Shown here piece after piece: positions 33,267 to 46,260 of a DNA stretch of 64,000 bases (the stretch's first letter is position 1; every line of letters begins with the position of its first letter). The translations under genes were made by a program, and so were the position numbers. This stretch comes from Zanthoxylum bungeanum (Eukaryota; Streptophyta; Magnoliopsida; Sapindales; Rutaceae): positions 1 to 64,000 of the forward strand of contig SKCR01018457.1 of NCBI GenBank assembly GCA_019454045.1, written 5' to 3'. The notes beneath the pieces were generated by a model. The model saw nothing but the letters and a program-made list of their open reading frames with translations, ran no database searches and had not been told where the DNA came from.

Positions 33267-35822
33267 TGTTAGGGTTGGTGCTCGAAGTGCCAATCCGGAT
33301 CGTATTTATGTCTGATTCATAAATACGAGCAATTGTATTTTCATAATATTACTAATTTAACGGTAGCACCCTTGTCTTTTATATGCTTATTCGATCTAAT
33401 TGCGATTAGATATCTGATTACAATTAGATCGAAACTGAATCTGGTTCAGTGATACGTGTATATTAGACAAAGACCCTATGATTTACAGTATAGTGCGCAG
33501 TTACAACGTAGTTTGTAATTGACATTGGGAAGCGCACTATTAGTTGTATATCCTTAAATAAAATTTCTTGTCAAGATTTTCTAACACGGGTCGGTTAGTA
33601 AAATCTGCTGAGACCAGTATATGTCGTATATCGTGACTTGGTCTGATGGTTTATCCCAGTGAACCATGAGTCTCGGGAGACTCGTATAGATATATAGGTG
33701 TTTATTTGATAAGACATTGAACGACTCACTGAAGGTTTCCTAATAGATGGTACACCAACGTCAATAGGAACATTCTCGAGTTGAACGAGCATAGTGGTCT
33801 TTCGACTTGAGATACCACTATGGATATATGAGCTATCATTCACACTTTGATGACAGTCACGTCAACGATCTAGTCATGATCAGACCTCCATCTGTTCGTT
33901 GGGTGTGGACTGATGCTCATGATATCTTGTGCATATAAATATAGGATCTGTCAGTCTTGTGTACATGGCATAGGCATCCAGCACGTGTTTACGATCTAGT
34001 AAATCAATGGCTGTGGTATAAAGTCGAAAACCAGTTCCGAGTGTTATTTAGAGATCGTAAATTGAAAGTCTATTGTATTATACCGAATGGATTTGACGTT
34101 CTCATCTATATCCCATGTATAATATGGATAGCCTGTGACGGAGGGATTATACGTATGCTATGACCTCGGCTTGCATAGTTTAGTGAGATTATCTGTGGTC
34201 ATCATAATCCATGAGTGGGTGGATTATGGACACGAAATTGGATTCCGTGACGGATAAACCTAAACTTAGAGAGTCCCACAATATGAAGTGTACTTGTTGA
34301 GCACTTGGGAACCTCGTTATGAATAATACAGATTATTCATAATACTTCTTCGGATTAAATTAGTTAATTCGAATCGTTTAATCGGTAAACGAATTTACAC
34401 ATGCAGGAAAAATTTTGATCGTTCTAATATGTATTTGTATTTGATACGTAATTAGACTAGATACACATTTATTAATAAATCAGGGCATGACACTTTAAAA
34501 GTAAATAAATAATTTGTCTAATTAATGAATTAGAAAATTTGATTTTTACTTTACAAGTGTAACATGTCAATTTATTGTTAAATATATATTAAAGTAATAT
34601 GTATTTTTTTGATTGAGTCAAGTGTTGGCTTTACCACCTAATATTTTAATATGATTAAAATAAAAGAAATTTAACCAAAATTTTATCATGTCTCACGCCA
34701 CTTTTTGTTTTTTTTTTTATAAAAGGAAATTTCTTTCTTTTTCAAAAATGTGGTGTTGACTATAAATATTTAAAAACACCTCTCTCTCTCTCTCATGTTT
34801 TTTGGTTGAAAAATAAAGAGAAAAATTGTTTTTGCTAATCTTCAACACACACACTACCGTGATCTCTAAAAAATGGGTTTGGAAAATTAGTTTCAAAATC
34901 CATGAAGAAAAGTGAAGGAAACTCAAAAAAAGCTTAAGGATTCATGAGTTTTAAAGGTAATTCTCTACATCCTAAAGTCTAGAAAGCTTGTTTATTATTT
35001 CTTGAGTTGTTAGAAAAGTTCTAGGGTTCCTTTACTTGTGAAAATTTTGGGGCTTTTATTTGTGGTTGAAGGAGAAGGAAGTTTGTGCATGTGTGAAGTT
35101 ATTTTGGAACTAATTAATGTAATTTGTTTCTAATTTAATCAATTTATTGTTGGACAATATAGTTGCCATTCTAGAGTTTTTGATCCACTCTAAATAGCCT
35201 AGAATTGTTCTAGAGTTGTTCATATGTGGTGGGACGTCTTTGGTGTTGGATCAATTAGATTAATCTTTGATAAAATTGGATTAAAGCATAAAAAATTGGT
35301 TAATTTACCTTCTGGATCAGATCTGGAATTTTCAGTGCATATATTAATGTATTTGATGTTAAATTAATGTTATGGATGCATTTTGGGAGTTGGCAAAATT
35401 GCCGGAAATTGTTTCCGACTTGAAATAAGCTAAAACGGCAAAAAACGGCGTTACTGGGTGGATTTTGAGCCAACCGGGTGACGGCTGCCCAAACAGTGAA
35501 TCTGTCACTGTTCGAGCAGCCCATAAATTGCCCCAACACTATTGGAGCTGACCTGGACAGTTTCCATAAGTGTCGGGTGGTCGGTTCGGTCAAAAATGCA
35601 TTTTTGGCCATTTTGCAGAAAAACTATTTTCGTAAAAGTTTCGCGAGTTTTCAATCATGTTTATGTCAATATTTGATATTGAATAAATAGTTTTAAGGTG
35701 AAATATGAATAAATTATTCATATTAGATATTGAATAATTTATTCGGTATTTTGAAAAAGTTTTAAAATACGATTTCGCCCGACCCACGCTTCCGCTGCCC
35801 CCCATCGCCCAAAACCCCAACA
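33267..35822 (+). repeat. 3' LTR of element B (2556 bp)
   Basis: TGTTAGGGTTGG...AACCCCAACA. Its right part matches the 5' remnant; its whole length matches the LTR of element C (38187-42734) inverted. The right end abuts the interior of element C at 35823 without spacer. Confidence 0.85.
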
Positions 35823-37394
35823 ACTCGTACCTCCGAGGTACAAGTACTTTCAATTATATAACCATTATACAAATGAAAGTTTCAAATCTCAAACTTTTCA
35901 AGATTCGAATTTTCTACTATACATATCATATATGTAACTGTAGAAACCAATGGAACCTTAATTAAATAGTTGAACAAGTGTTACTGGAGCATAACCCCGA
36001 GAGTATTGAAACTAATTCGGTAACACTCAATATCAACGAATCAAATCATATAAGATTCGATTACTCCCACTGACCAATTCCATCAAAATGGAATCGTGAA
36101 AGTTTAATATTAAGTAAGAATCATGTTCATTAAATAACTTTAGGACTAATTGCCATAAATTCATGTGTTTGATCATATCAAACATCTACAAACAATTCAA
36201 AGACGTGCAATGAATTTCTAAAGATACATTTTTCAACACTTCAGATAGAATATCTTTGAACTATTCAAAATATTATATCCGAGTTTCATTAGAAACATAT
36301 TGACAGTCCTTGAACAATTCAAGACGTTCAACATGTTCTCTATTAGAAACACGTAACTAAGTCATGACAATTCATTAACTGAGTTACGAAGCAAAGAACA
36401 TTATACAAGGAAATTTCTAATTCATTAAACTACACACATCCAATGTATTAGTTTAATAAAATGGTGGTCCAATGACAATCATCGGTTAAATGAGATTTAA
36501 TCAAAACCTGAATACAATATTCATTAAATAGATAAGGATAAGTGGTGTGATCTCATATCAGACCATCATTTACCATAAGGAATAAGCATCTGATGCTTTT
36601 ATGATAAAACCTCATAAAGAACAGTTCTCAGTTATTTACTCTACCGAATATTTTCTTAATGTTTATCTTTCATCAATGACACTACTAGTCATATTAAAAT
36701 ATGTAACAACTGTTTATACAGAACAAGTAACTATCCAATAGTCATAAGTTATGATATCAAATATCAAAACAGTTATTAAATATTATTTTAAATAACTAGA
36801 CGGGAGATCTGGTATCCAATACCTACAGTTGTCGTATTGTGAGAGTCGATATTCTCTGTACACAACTATACATATCTCTTTTCTTAAGCTTTATAATTTG
36901 CTTTCAATTATTCACAACGATTGCAAATAATTGATTAACAAACTTTGTCAGACACGCGATTTCTAAAAGTCACTAAAAACCAAGAAACGTCATTAAAAGA
37001 TAAACAAATACTAATGGAGTTTTCTTAATGTCAATCAAGAATCTCAAGACATGAACTATTCAAGTCAATTCTTACTGCATAAGAAACAATTATTACTAGA
37101 GACTATCATATCCAAACACAGATATCATTTTAGATTACCTAATCGCGACTTAGAAACTAAGTCACAAACCATCTTGATTTTCAAGAAAATCGGAACAACA
37201 GTTCTCGATGATTTTAACTAATCTAATAATATCTAAGACTACTGTCTTTCTAGAATTACGCAACCATAAGTAAAGACAGAAAATATATATTCAAGAAATA
37301 TAAATGCAGTGGATTATAAGTATAAATCCATAAACAATATAGAATGAAAGGAAAACAAAGCAGAATTTTCTAAAATATTACACACTGCTTAAGT

Positions 37395-37825
37395 TATGGA
37401 TTTTAAACTCAGCAGTGTCTCCCACTACTTTACGTAATACCGTAATCCCTAATGGACAACGGGAATTCAATAATTAAATCGAATTCTATAGTGAGAGTAG
37501 GATCCCATGAATATATTTCGACTCACAACTTTGGCACGATCTCGCCTACGTATATTCATTAGGTAGACAACTATTTTTCAATCACTCACCAGTGACTCAT
37601 GGTTTTGGTCCTGACCGTTTCTCGTTATGACAGCTTTGGCATGTTCACAATGAGGCGTATCAAGGCTTTACTTGTCAATGACAAACTCAAGCTACCGATG
37701 TAGTCCTGACAGCTTTGGCACGTTCAGGATTTCCACTTTCACTTGAATTTGTCCAGTATCAATATACAACCGGTATGGATAATAATCCTATAACCTACAC
37801 CCTCACAGCTTTGGCACGATCTCGG
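37395..37825 (-). repeat. Element C leader module: four GCCAAAG loops
   Basis: Plus-strand CTTTGGCAYG motifs at 37805-37818, 37709-37722, 37630-37643 and 37525-37538 (element order). Stems differ slightly from B while still pairing: the third has TTGTGA/TCATAA where B has CTGTGA/TCATAG, a C-G to T-A change on both sides. The first has a long stem around CTATAA...TTATAG. Confidence 0.75.
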
Positions 37826-38170
37826 ATGTAGTTATAGAAAGATACCCATAAACCATACTAACAAGACGGATCAAGAAACATGTATCCAATACACGTTACC
37901 TTACATCCATATTTAAAAGCGGGGATTTTCCTACGGAAGTTATACTCTACATCCAATGCATAATTTTAATCTAAATCATTTTCTAAAAAATTCAATTCTA
38001 CCTATAGAAAACATAACTTAATTTAACCATTAAATTTTCGTTACATTTTCATTAGCGTATAACCGAAAAGTTAAAAAACATATCTAGATAACATGCATGT
38101 GCGAACATTAAAATTGGATTATATATCATATATCAAGCATGAATAATATAATGGATGAAGTATCAGACCC

Positions 38171-38182
38171 GCTCTAATACCA
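38171..38182 (-). other. Primer-binding site of element C
   Basis: The plus strand gctctaatacca is the complement of TGGTATTAGAGC; four bases from the LTR end at 38187. Confidence 0.8.
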
Positions 38183-39635
38183 TTTTTGTTGGGGTTTCGG
38201 GCGATGGGCGCAGCGGAAGCGCGGTTTGGGCGAAATCGTAATTTAAAATTTTTTCAAATTACCGAATAAATTATTCAATATCTAATATGAATAATTTATT
38301 CATATTTCACCTAAACTTATTTATTCAATATCAAATATCAACATAAATAAGGTTGAAACGTCGCGAAACCTTTACGAAAATCGTTTTTCCGCAAAATGAC
38401 GTAAAACACATTTTTGACCGAACCGACCACCTGAAACTTATGGGGACTGCCAAGTCAGCCCCAATAGTGTCAGAGAAGTTCATGGGCTGCTCGAACAGTG
38501 ACGAACTCACTGTTTGGACAGCCGTCACCCGGTTGGCTCAAAAGCCACCTGGTAACGCCGTTTTTCACCATTTTCGTTTATTTCAACTCCGAAACACTTT
38601 CCGAAAATTGTTCCAACTCCCAAAATACATCCAATACATTCATATGACATCAAATTCATCACATAATTTCCAGTTTCATCAAATCTGATCTAGAAGCCAA
38701 AAATTCCAATTTTCATGCTTTAAATCCAAATTTTCAAGATTAAATCAATTAATCAAAACACCAAATCAACTCACCACATATGAACAACCCAAGAACAATT
38801 CTAGACATTAAAAGAGTGGTCATAACACTCTAGAATGGAAACATGTCATCAAATGACAAAATTGGATACTAATTACACTAATTACATACAAAATACTTCA
38901 CACATGTTTCATCTCATTCCAATTCATCCACCATAACCAAAAGCCCCAAATTTTATAAAAAAGAAGAAATCCTAGATCTCAATAGATCTCCAAGAAACAT
39001 AAAATAAAATTTCTAAGCTTAAGGAGTCGAGGAATTACTTTTAATCCTTTATTTTCCTAAGCTTTTTCTTTGATTTTTGACTTGATTCACCAAACAAGCT
39101 TGAAACCCATTTTCACTTAGAACTCTCGGCAATGGTGGAATCAACGAGAAAGAGAAAACAAATTTTCAATATAAAAAAGAAGGGACGGACTTTGGCATTA
39201 AATATAAGGGTAATTTGGTCATTTTTTTATTTTAATCAAATTAAATTCAATCAAACTTTATATTAACCAATCAAAATTGAACATATAAGTTTAATAAAAA
39301 AAACATGCCATGTGTTCCAATTATATATCACTATTTATCATATTAATTATGACAAATGGATAAGATATTTAATTTTCAATTATTTAATTATTTTACAATT
39401 AAATAACTAAATAATTAAATAATATCCATATATGTATTTTTATTTACATTAAATAACAAATACATATATTTATGGCATGTGTCAAAATCTCATTTGACGA
39501 ATAATTAATGTGTATCTAATCGTATTATGTATCAAATACAAATACACAATAATTAGGATTGACCAAAATCCCCTAATGCATGTGTTGTCGTTTAACCGAT
39601 TAAACGATCTGAATTAACTCACTTAATCCGGTGAA

Positions 39636-39640
39636 GTATA
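39636..39640. repeat. Target-site duplication of the solo LTR (GTATA)
   Basis: GTATA at 39636-39640 and again at 41656-41660, a perfect 5-bp TSD. Confidence 0.92.
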
Positions 39641-41655
39641 TGTTAGTGTTCCTAGAACATGCCAAGGATCTAATAAGCAAGAAAATGTGTTCATAAATTC
39701 ATTATAAGTTGCGGAATTACTTACATTGAATGGATTTGAGCTTTTAAAATTTTGAGAAGAAGAAGATCTCCAAGATCTTTCCTTTGTTGATTCCAAGCTT
39801 TGAGTTAGTTTCCAAGATCCTCCTTTGATGATTCCAAGCTTTGAGTTGGTTTCCCTATCACCTTAGTTGATTCCATGAAGTGTTAGCTTTGTTGATTTTG
39901 CAACAAAATCAAAGAGAGGGATGAGGAAGCTCACGCCCCTAGCAAGGATAAATTAGGGTTTCATTTGTTTCAAGTGTTGTATTACACAAGTGAAGAGAGA
40001 GAGAAGGCTTTTGGTAAAATCCTTTTTACCCTTTTTCACCTAAACTAGGTGGTTGGGTAAATGGTTTTACCAAAACCATTACAAGGTGGTTGGATGGTTG
40101 GTGGCTTGGCATAAATGCCAACTACCCTCCCAACTACCACATGTGAAGTGGGCCCCACATTTGAATTCAAAATTCAAATGGATTCTATAAATGTTTGCCG
40201 CGGCTCGGATTCATTTAATCCGATTAAATGAATTTTCATCGCTAAATAATTAAATCTAATTTAATTAAATGACGACGCCTCGTAAATATATTACGAATGT
40301 CGTTTACGAATTAATTCTAAATTAATTCGTTCGCTCGTATTAAAGTCCAACTTTAATTTCGTAATGAAATCCAATTCATATTAATATATCTGATATATTA
40401 ATTTTAGCCCATACGAATAAATTAAATAGAAAAATCAAATTTAACTATTAATTTATTCTACCGATTAATTCCAAATTAATCGTGTTCTCTCTCTTCCGAA
40501 CACATTTAATCCCAGATTAAATAATACCTCAATTAATCCCAGATTAATTTTCTCCATCTTAATTAATCCCATATTAATTCTCTCTCTTAATTAATCCCAG
40601 ATTAATTCTAATTCGAGTCAACTATCATCGGTGAATCTTTGGGAAGCGACCCAAGAGATCCCTGGATATGTTGGCAGTAAATACGGTCATCGGATTATCC
40701 GAATACGTGCGTACCTTGTACCACGTGCTTACCGATTTACAAGACATGGTTGGCTTCTAGCAAAGCACCGTGCCTACCCAATTCTCCAGAAATATTCTTA
40801 CTGGAATATATAATCTATATCAGGCGTAGTATACGTAGTATTGCGTATTGCGATCCAGTATTTGATGTCACGTGCTAGGCTTGGGGCTGGATTGTGTCTG
40901 CCCCATACGAAGCACATGTCGGATGTCTGGTAACTAGTCTCTATAATCGGATGAACATGACCTAGTCATATCATCCTGATGACTGCAGTACTTAAGAGTA
41001 CTAGTTCTGTATCCTACGTGACATCATCTCCACTATAACTAGAGTGATACTTCCGTCTTGACATCACACCCAATACACTACGATTCTCAATATACCCAGC
41101 AGAGGCGTACACAGAACCGGTTAAAACCCTGGACGACCAAAACAAAAGCATATTGATTGTCGCAAGTATTAGTGGTGCAAGTCTCAGGTTAAGACCAAAT
41201 ACACCTACCCGGATTTCGGACTTCCATAGACACATAGTCATACTACCAATGGAGTTCTGAGGGGTCTATCCAGAGCGAAGCTGTTTTCCGTACCATCGGT
41301 AAAACAAAACCTTCTATTACACTTGCATGAGTATCCAATCCCAAATATATGAGAACTATGATGTTATGCCCTCACAACGCGCACAAGTGTAATACTAGTC
41401 TATTCCGCATTATCGATTGTCCAATCTCGATAATACTACGACTAGGGATATTTAATGATTAAACCTTCGTGGATTGATACTGTCTCATATCATCTCAATC
41501 CAGGAACTAATCATATGGACCTTCTATCATTTATACATCTATGGTGATCTAATCACAAATGATAAAAGAGTAATTTCCTTTGTCACATAGTTAATTTGTA
41601 CAACAACACCATGATCTGTACAAATAGTGACGCTATGGGTCATAATTGTCCAACA
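39641..41655 (-). mobile_element. Solo LTR of the A/D/E copia group (2015 bp)
   Basis: TGTTAGTGTTCC...TTGTCCAACA with a perfect TSD. It closely resembles element D's LTR (48011-50002). No internal region is present, so the element was lost by recombination between its LTRs. It carries the palindrome array (about 40210-40612) and the conserved block (about 40628-40810). Confidence 0.92.
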
Positions 41656-42734
41656 GTATAATGCATAATCTGTATTATTCATATCGCGTTGTCCAAGTGT
41701 TCAACAAGTACACTTCATAATGTGGGACTCTCTAAGTTTAGGTTTATCCGTCACGAAATCCAATTTCGTGTCCATAATCCACCCACTCATGGATTATGAT
41801 GACCACAGATAATCTCGCTAAACTATGCACGCCGAGGTCATTACATACGTATAATCCCTCCGTCATAGGCTATCCATATTATACATGGGATATAGATGAG
41901 AACGTCAAATCTGTTCGGTATAATATAGTCGACTTTCAATTTACTATCTCTAAATAAAACTCGGAACTGATTTCCAAAGTTATACTACGGCCATGGATTT
42001 ACTAGATCGTAAACACATACGAATGCCTATGCCCTGTACACAGGACTGACAGATCCTCTCTTGATACGCACTGGATATCATGAGCATCAGTCCACACCCA
42101 ACGAACAGACGTAGGTCTGATCTGAATAGATCGATGACGTGACTGCCATCAAAGTGTGGAGGATAACTCATATATCCCACTGTGGTATCTCAAGTCTAAG
42201 GACCACTATACTCGCTCAACTCGAGAAGATTCCTATTGACGTTGGTGTACAATCTATTAGGAAATCTTCAATGAGTCGTTCAGTGTCTTATCAAATAAAC
42301 ACCTATATGTCTATACGAGTCTCCCAAGACTCATGGTTCATTGGGATAAACCATCGGACCAAGTCACGATATACGACATGTACTGGTCTCAACGGATTTT
42401 ACTAACCGACCCGTGTTAGTAAATATTGACCAGGAACTTTATTTAAGGATATACATCTTATAGTGTGTATCCCAATGTCAATTACAAACTACGTTGTAAC
42501 TGCATACTATATTATAAATCCTAGGGTCTTTGTCTAATATACATGTATCACTAAACCAGATTTAGTTTCGATCTAATCATAATGACATATCTAATCGTAA
42601 TTAGATCGAATAAGTGTATAAAAGACAAGGGTGCTACCATTAAATTAGTAATATTATGAAAAATAGAATTGCTCGTATTTGTGAATCGGACATAAAAACG
42701 ATCCGGATTGGCACTCTGAGCACCAACCCTAACA

Positions 42735-43614
42735 ATAGGCTATCTGAATTGTACTAGAGATAGATGAAAACGTCAAATCTCTACTAGTGTATAATTCATA
42801 TATATGCGTCAAATCTCTGCTAGTGTATAATTCATATATATACGTCAAATCTCCGTTATTGTACAATTCATATATATGTCACGACATATTTAATGAACAT
42901 TCAAAACTCATTTCCAGAATGTACTATGGCCAGAGATTTAAAGATCACGAAGTGGACCCCCGGATTCCGTACAAGGAATTGACAAATCCTCTCTAGATAC
43001 ATCACATGATATCATAAGCATCAGTCCTACCCAACGAACAAGCGGAGGTCTGGTCTAGATTAATCAGTGACGTGACTGTTATCAAAGTGTGGATGATCAC
43101 TCATATATCCACAGTGGTATCTCAAATCAAATGATTAGATATACAACTCGACTTAGGAATATTCTGATTAACGTTGATGTGCCATCTATTAGGAATTCTT
43201 CTGGTGAGTCGTTCAGTGCTAATCAAATAAACACCTACATGTCTATATGAGTCTCTCAAGATTCATAGTTTATTGGGATAAACCATCGAACCAAGTTTCG
43301 ATATACGACATCTACTGGTCTCAACAGATTTTGTTAACCGACCTGTGTCAGTAAATCTCGACGAGGAAATTTATTTGAGAATATACCTCTAGTAGTGACA
43401 CCTCTCAATGTCAATTGCAAGTCTCGTTATAACTGTCTAATATATATTTTTAAACCTTAGTTAGTTTCAATCTAATTTAAATTAGATTGAATACGTATAT
43501 AAAAGACAATATGTGTTGTCATTAAATAAATAATATTATGAAAAAGTCACTATTTGTATTATGAATTGGACATAAATATAATACGAATTGAAGTTTAGAG
43601 TATCAACCCCAACA
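42735..43614 (-). repeat. Second, diverged LTR fragment of the B/C family
   Basis: It matches about 41867-42734 but is more diverged and ends in ATCAACCCCAACA at 43614, an LTR-type end. It could be a remnant of another element into which C inserted, or an old partial duplication. Confidence 0.65.
42771..42878. repeat. Three tandem copies of a 36-bp unit
   Basis: Units at 42771-42806, 42807-42842 and 42843-42878, each CGTCAAATCTC... ending TTCATATATAT plus a purine or pyrimidine change. The related LTR (41910 region) has a single unit. Confidence 0.85.
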
Positions 43615-44952
43615 ATCTATACCGTGATAGGAGGAATATGATAATATGATCAATTAATATGGTTGATTTTATTAAGAGTAAATTTGAAAAATAAACAATT
43701 GAAGTAAGTAAATGGCCTTGTCCTTTTAGCCGACGTAGCGTGCTGCTAGAGACATGAAATTAGACGGTTTGGTTGGACTTTATTTCCACTGAAGTTGATA
43801 GGAAAGAGACTCGTCTGTTAAATAAACACTAAAAAAATCAACAAATACACACGTGAAACAACTTTAACTTTTGTTAATTATAATTAAACTTTAGTTGGAT
43901 TCAATATTAAAGTGCGCTTTATATTGAAAAAATTATAATGGTTAATTATTGAATTTAATTACACGACGGGCTCTGGATTAGTTTCTAGGAAAACGTGTCT
44001 ACTGATTAATTTTTTATTCACATATTTGTAATATACTTTTCCCATGCAAATTATTTAATTCCATTTAATAATGCATGATATAATTGCGTTTCAATAATCC
44101 CTAAGCATGTTAAATTGTGCAGTGAGATTTTTACTGATGAGCCTCGTCATTAGTATGTCTTAGAGTATAAGACTTGTAAGCATAAATAATTTTGAAGCAT
44201 ATGTTGTGACGCAGAATAGTGTTCCCATTACATCGTGTCTGAACGCCATAGTTAGTTACTGTTTCCTTGTCCTTTGTTAGTGACAAGTTAACCAACCAAT
44301 CGAGTATTTCCCTTTGTATTGGTAGCTTCTGAAAGGATTTTGGAGAAAATTTTCCATCAAAACTAAGTGAATTTTCATGTGCCCACCTTTCAAAGCAGAA
44401 AATTCTCATTGAATTCAGCCCCGTGTGTTTCATTTTTTTAATGATATCCCACATGGGTTTTATATTTAGTGAATATGATGTGACATCTCATATGTATTTG
44501 AGAAAGATATTAGTGATGAATTTATAAGGATTAGCCTCCCTAAAACATGTTACTTTCATTCCAAACTTTTCTTGCCCGAAAATCATTAGTTCGGAGATTT
44601 CTATACGTTAGCATCCTTAATTTTGCTAATGACACCACAGAATATTTTAGTGAAGGCAAGGGGAGGCTAAAAAGTAGCTGTCCAAGTCCGAATGCAATAC
44701 CGGCTACGGAGGCCCATTTACAGTGGAGACTTGCAAACTGCAAAGCATGGTGCTAAAGTCCCAAACTGTTGTTACAACTTCCATGAGGCAAAATTGATCC
44801 AACTGATTGTGTTCCGACATTTTTTAGACAGCCGAACTATCAGAATCAGAAGTCATTCCTATGATCCTATCCGTATCAACAAAAACAGAATCATTTGAAG
44901 CATAACAACTCAAAGAAATTATCTAACGAGAGAAATGAGTTTGGTGGACTTA
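43615..44952. other. Unassigned 1.3-kb stretch
   Basis: Between the B/C-family LTR fragment and the Tat-like element. Two open frames on the minus strand (44131-44454, 107 codons; 44540-44743, 67 codons) have no domain I know. GC content and codon look are somewhat less TE-like than the neighbours, but I see no start, splice or homology evidence for a gene. Confidence 0.4.
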
Positions 44953-45923
44953 CGTCGATGATGATTTCCTGATCCGAGAAAAATTGAAGTATGAAGAGGG
45001 GTAATAAAGGGATTTTCACTTCCCAGATAAGGGGCCCAGGCCTAAGAGGGATAGGCACTCTGTCCGACGAGAAGATCAAAATTAGTTTGCACTTGATGTC
45101 CGACCCGATATGGAAAGATGTTCAGGGAAAATGAGGGAAGTAAATGTCTCAGCACCGACCCGACCTGGTGGGACAGGTCGATCATTTCAGTTTATAGTCG
45201 ATTATCTCAATTTCCCGACCCGAGAATGCGGGTCGGGGTTGTAGCATTGTGTTCTTAGATGGGCGACATAAGCCGTTAATGAAGTTTGGGTTTACCAATG
45301 ATTGATGGGATAGAAGTAGGCCAACGGATGATGGGACGAAGCAGGGCTGTGAGCTTATTGATTGACACACGCAATCGCGTGAGAGCAGTTAGAGTACAGG
45401 CTGACACTGTGGCATAGCGTGTAGCAGTTACCAAAAGTGGCATGGTTTAATGAGGTGTCAAATGACAGAGTTACTTTTTACAGAGTGGTTGGGGAAGAGA
45501 GCTTGTGCAGCGATAGCAGGTTCACGTGGCTGACATCACGAGTTGGTGTAACAGTGGAATTAGACTTATTATATAAAGGGGTTCAGGGTTTATTGTAAAG
45601 GGTTGGTCAATTATTTTCTAACAAGAGATAGTTGTTACTTCACTTACAAAAAAGAGAAAATAATTATGAGTTAGAGAGAGAAAAAGAGGTCGGTCAGACC
45701 CGAGGTGGTAATAAAGACTTCATTTTTCTTGTGCCCATGGACGTAGGTTGGATCAATTCCGCCGAACCACGTTAAATTATTTATTTTTTATGTATGATTT
45801 CCTATTTCCCTGCTAAGTTTGCTTTTGGTTCCCAATAAACCAAACAAATTCACTATTTGGGGGAGGTTTGCTCGAGGAGTGGTTTTCCCGAATTATTACT
45901 AGAATGAAAAACAGCCGTCAACA
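44953..45923 (+). repeat. 5' LTR of the Tat-like element
   Basis: The right end ...CCGTCAACA precedes the PBS; the left end is set by similarity of 'gtcgatgatgatttcc' to 'gttgatgatgatttt' at 47996. It holds GC-rich words such as gacccgac, and a likely TATA box, tattatataaagg (about 45568-45580), upstream of the transcribed part. Confidence 0.65.
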
Positions 45924-45925
45924 GT

Positions 45926-45945
45926 TGGCGCCGTCTGTGGGGAAC
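45926..45945 (+). other. Primer-binding site of the Tat-like element
   Basis: TGGCGCCGTCTGTGGGGAAC, two bases after the LTR end. Its TGGCGCC start is usual in Tat/Athila-type plant gypsy elements. Confidence 0.85.
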
Positions 45946-45972
45946 AGTATAAAAAATAACAAACAAAGCAAG

Positions 45973-46260
45973 ATGATGGCAGGAGACGGGAACGACAGAT
46001 CTTCAGAGGCTTCAACAACAGAATGGATGAAAAAAATGAAAGAAACCATACAGAACGAAAGAGAAGAAGCTTGAAAAGAGAGAGAATCAACTCAGGTCTT
46101 CATGAAGGCCATGTTGGAAAAGTTGGAGAAGTTGGAGAGGAAGAATGGAGAGAGAGGAGAAGCAGGTCGAAGACAAAGAAAAGAGGAAATAACGAAAGTA
46201 AAAAGGATCATTGGAATAGATGGAGACGATGAAAATGGGAAGATGAGTGCCCATAGAATG
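45973..46260 (+). pseudogene. gag N-terminal remnant of the Tat-like element
   Basis: ATG at 45973, 27 bases after the PBS. The frame encodes a hydrophilic, charged segment (TEWMKKMKETIQNEREEA), a TGA stop at 46072-46074, then a coiled-coil-like Lys/Glu-rich stretch (MLEKLEKLERKNG) to about 46250. Beyond that the same frame only shadows the antisense ORF. It resembles the charged N-terminus of Tat-type gag; no capsid or zinc-knuckle part remains. Confidence 0.55.

Larger units (their letters stand above)
27798..35822 (+). mobile_element. Element B: non-coding LTR element (LARD-like), 5' LTR truncated
   Basis: A plus-strand element: 5' LTR remnant 27798-29049, PBS 29054-29065, 4.2-kb interior without gag or pol, PPT 33252-33266 and a full 3' LTR 33267-35822 (TGTTAGGG...CCCCAACA). 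The missing first about 1.29 kb of the 5' LTR is replaced by the kinase fragment. The interior has the same leader module and a very similar PPT as the coding elements A, D and E, which suggests a non-autonomous partner of that group. The family also includes element C. No TSD can be found because the left end is lost. Confidence 0.8.
35823..42734 (-). mobile_element. Element C: partial inverted relative of B (interior start, PBS, 5' LTR)
   Basis: Minus strand. Its 5' LTR is 38187-42734 (interrupted by a solo LTR), the PBS is at 38171-38182 and about 2.35 kb of interior runs to 35823, where it corresponds to about position 31370 of element B. The rest of the interior and the 3' LTR are missing. 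B probably inserted into C at 35823, and the far half of C together with the left end of B was later lost. Confidence 0.75.
38187..42734 (-). repeat. 5' LTR of element C, interrupted by a solo LTR
   Basis: Plus-strand TGTTGGGGTTTCGGGCGAT...ACCAACCCTAACA, the complement of element B's LTR ends. Without the insert (39641-41655 and one TSD copy) it is about 2.53 kb, close to the 2556 bp of B. Confidence 0.85.

Noticed and set aside
40631..40813. A 60-codon plus-strand open frame that recurs in several LTRs (5557, 48981, 56939)
   Set aside because: It has no ATG start (GTG/TTG only), runs antisense to the element, and the right LTR of element A has a stop in it. Its recurrence follows from conservation of the LTR block.
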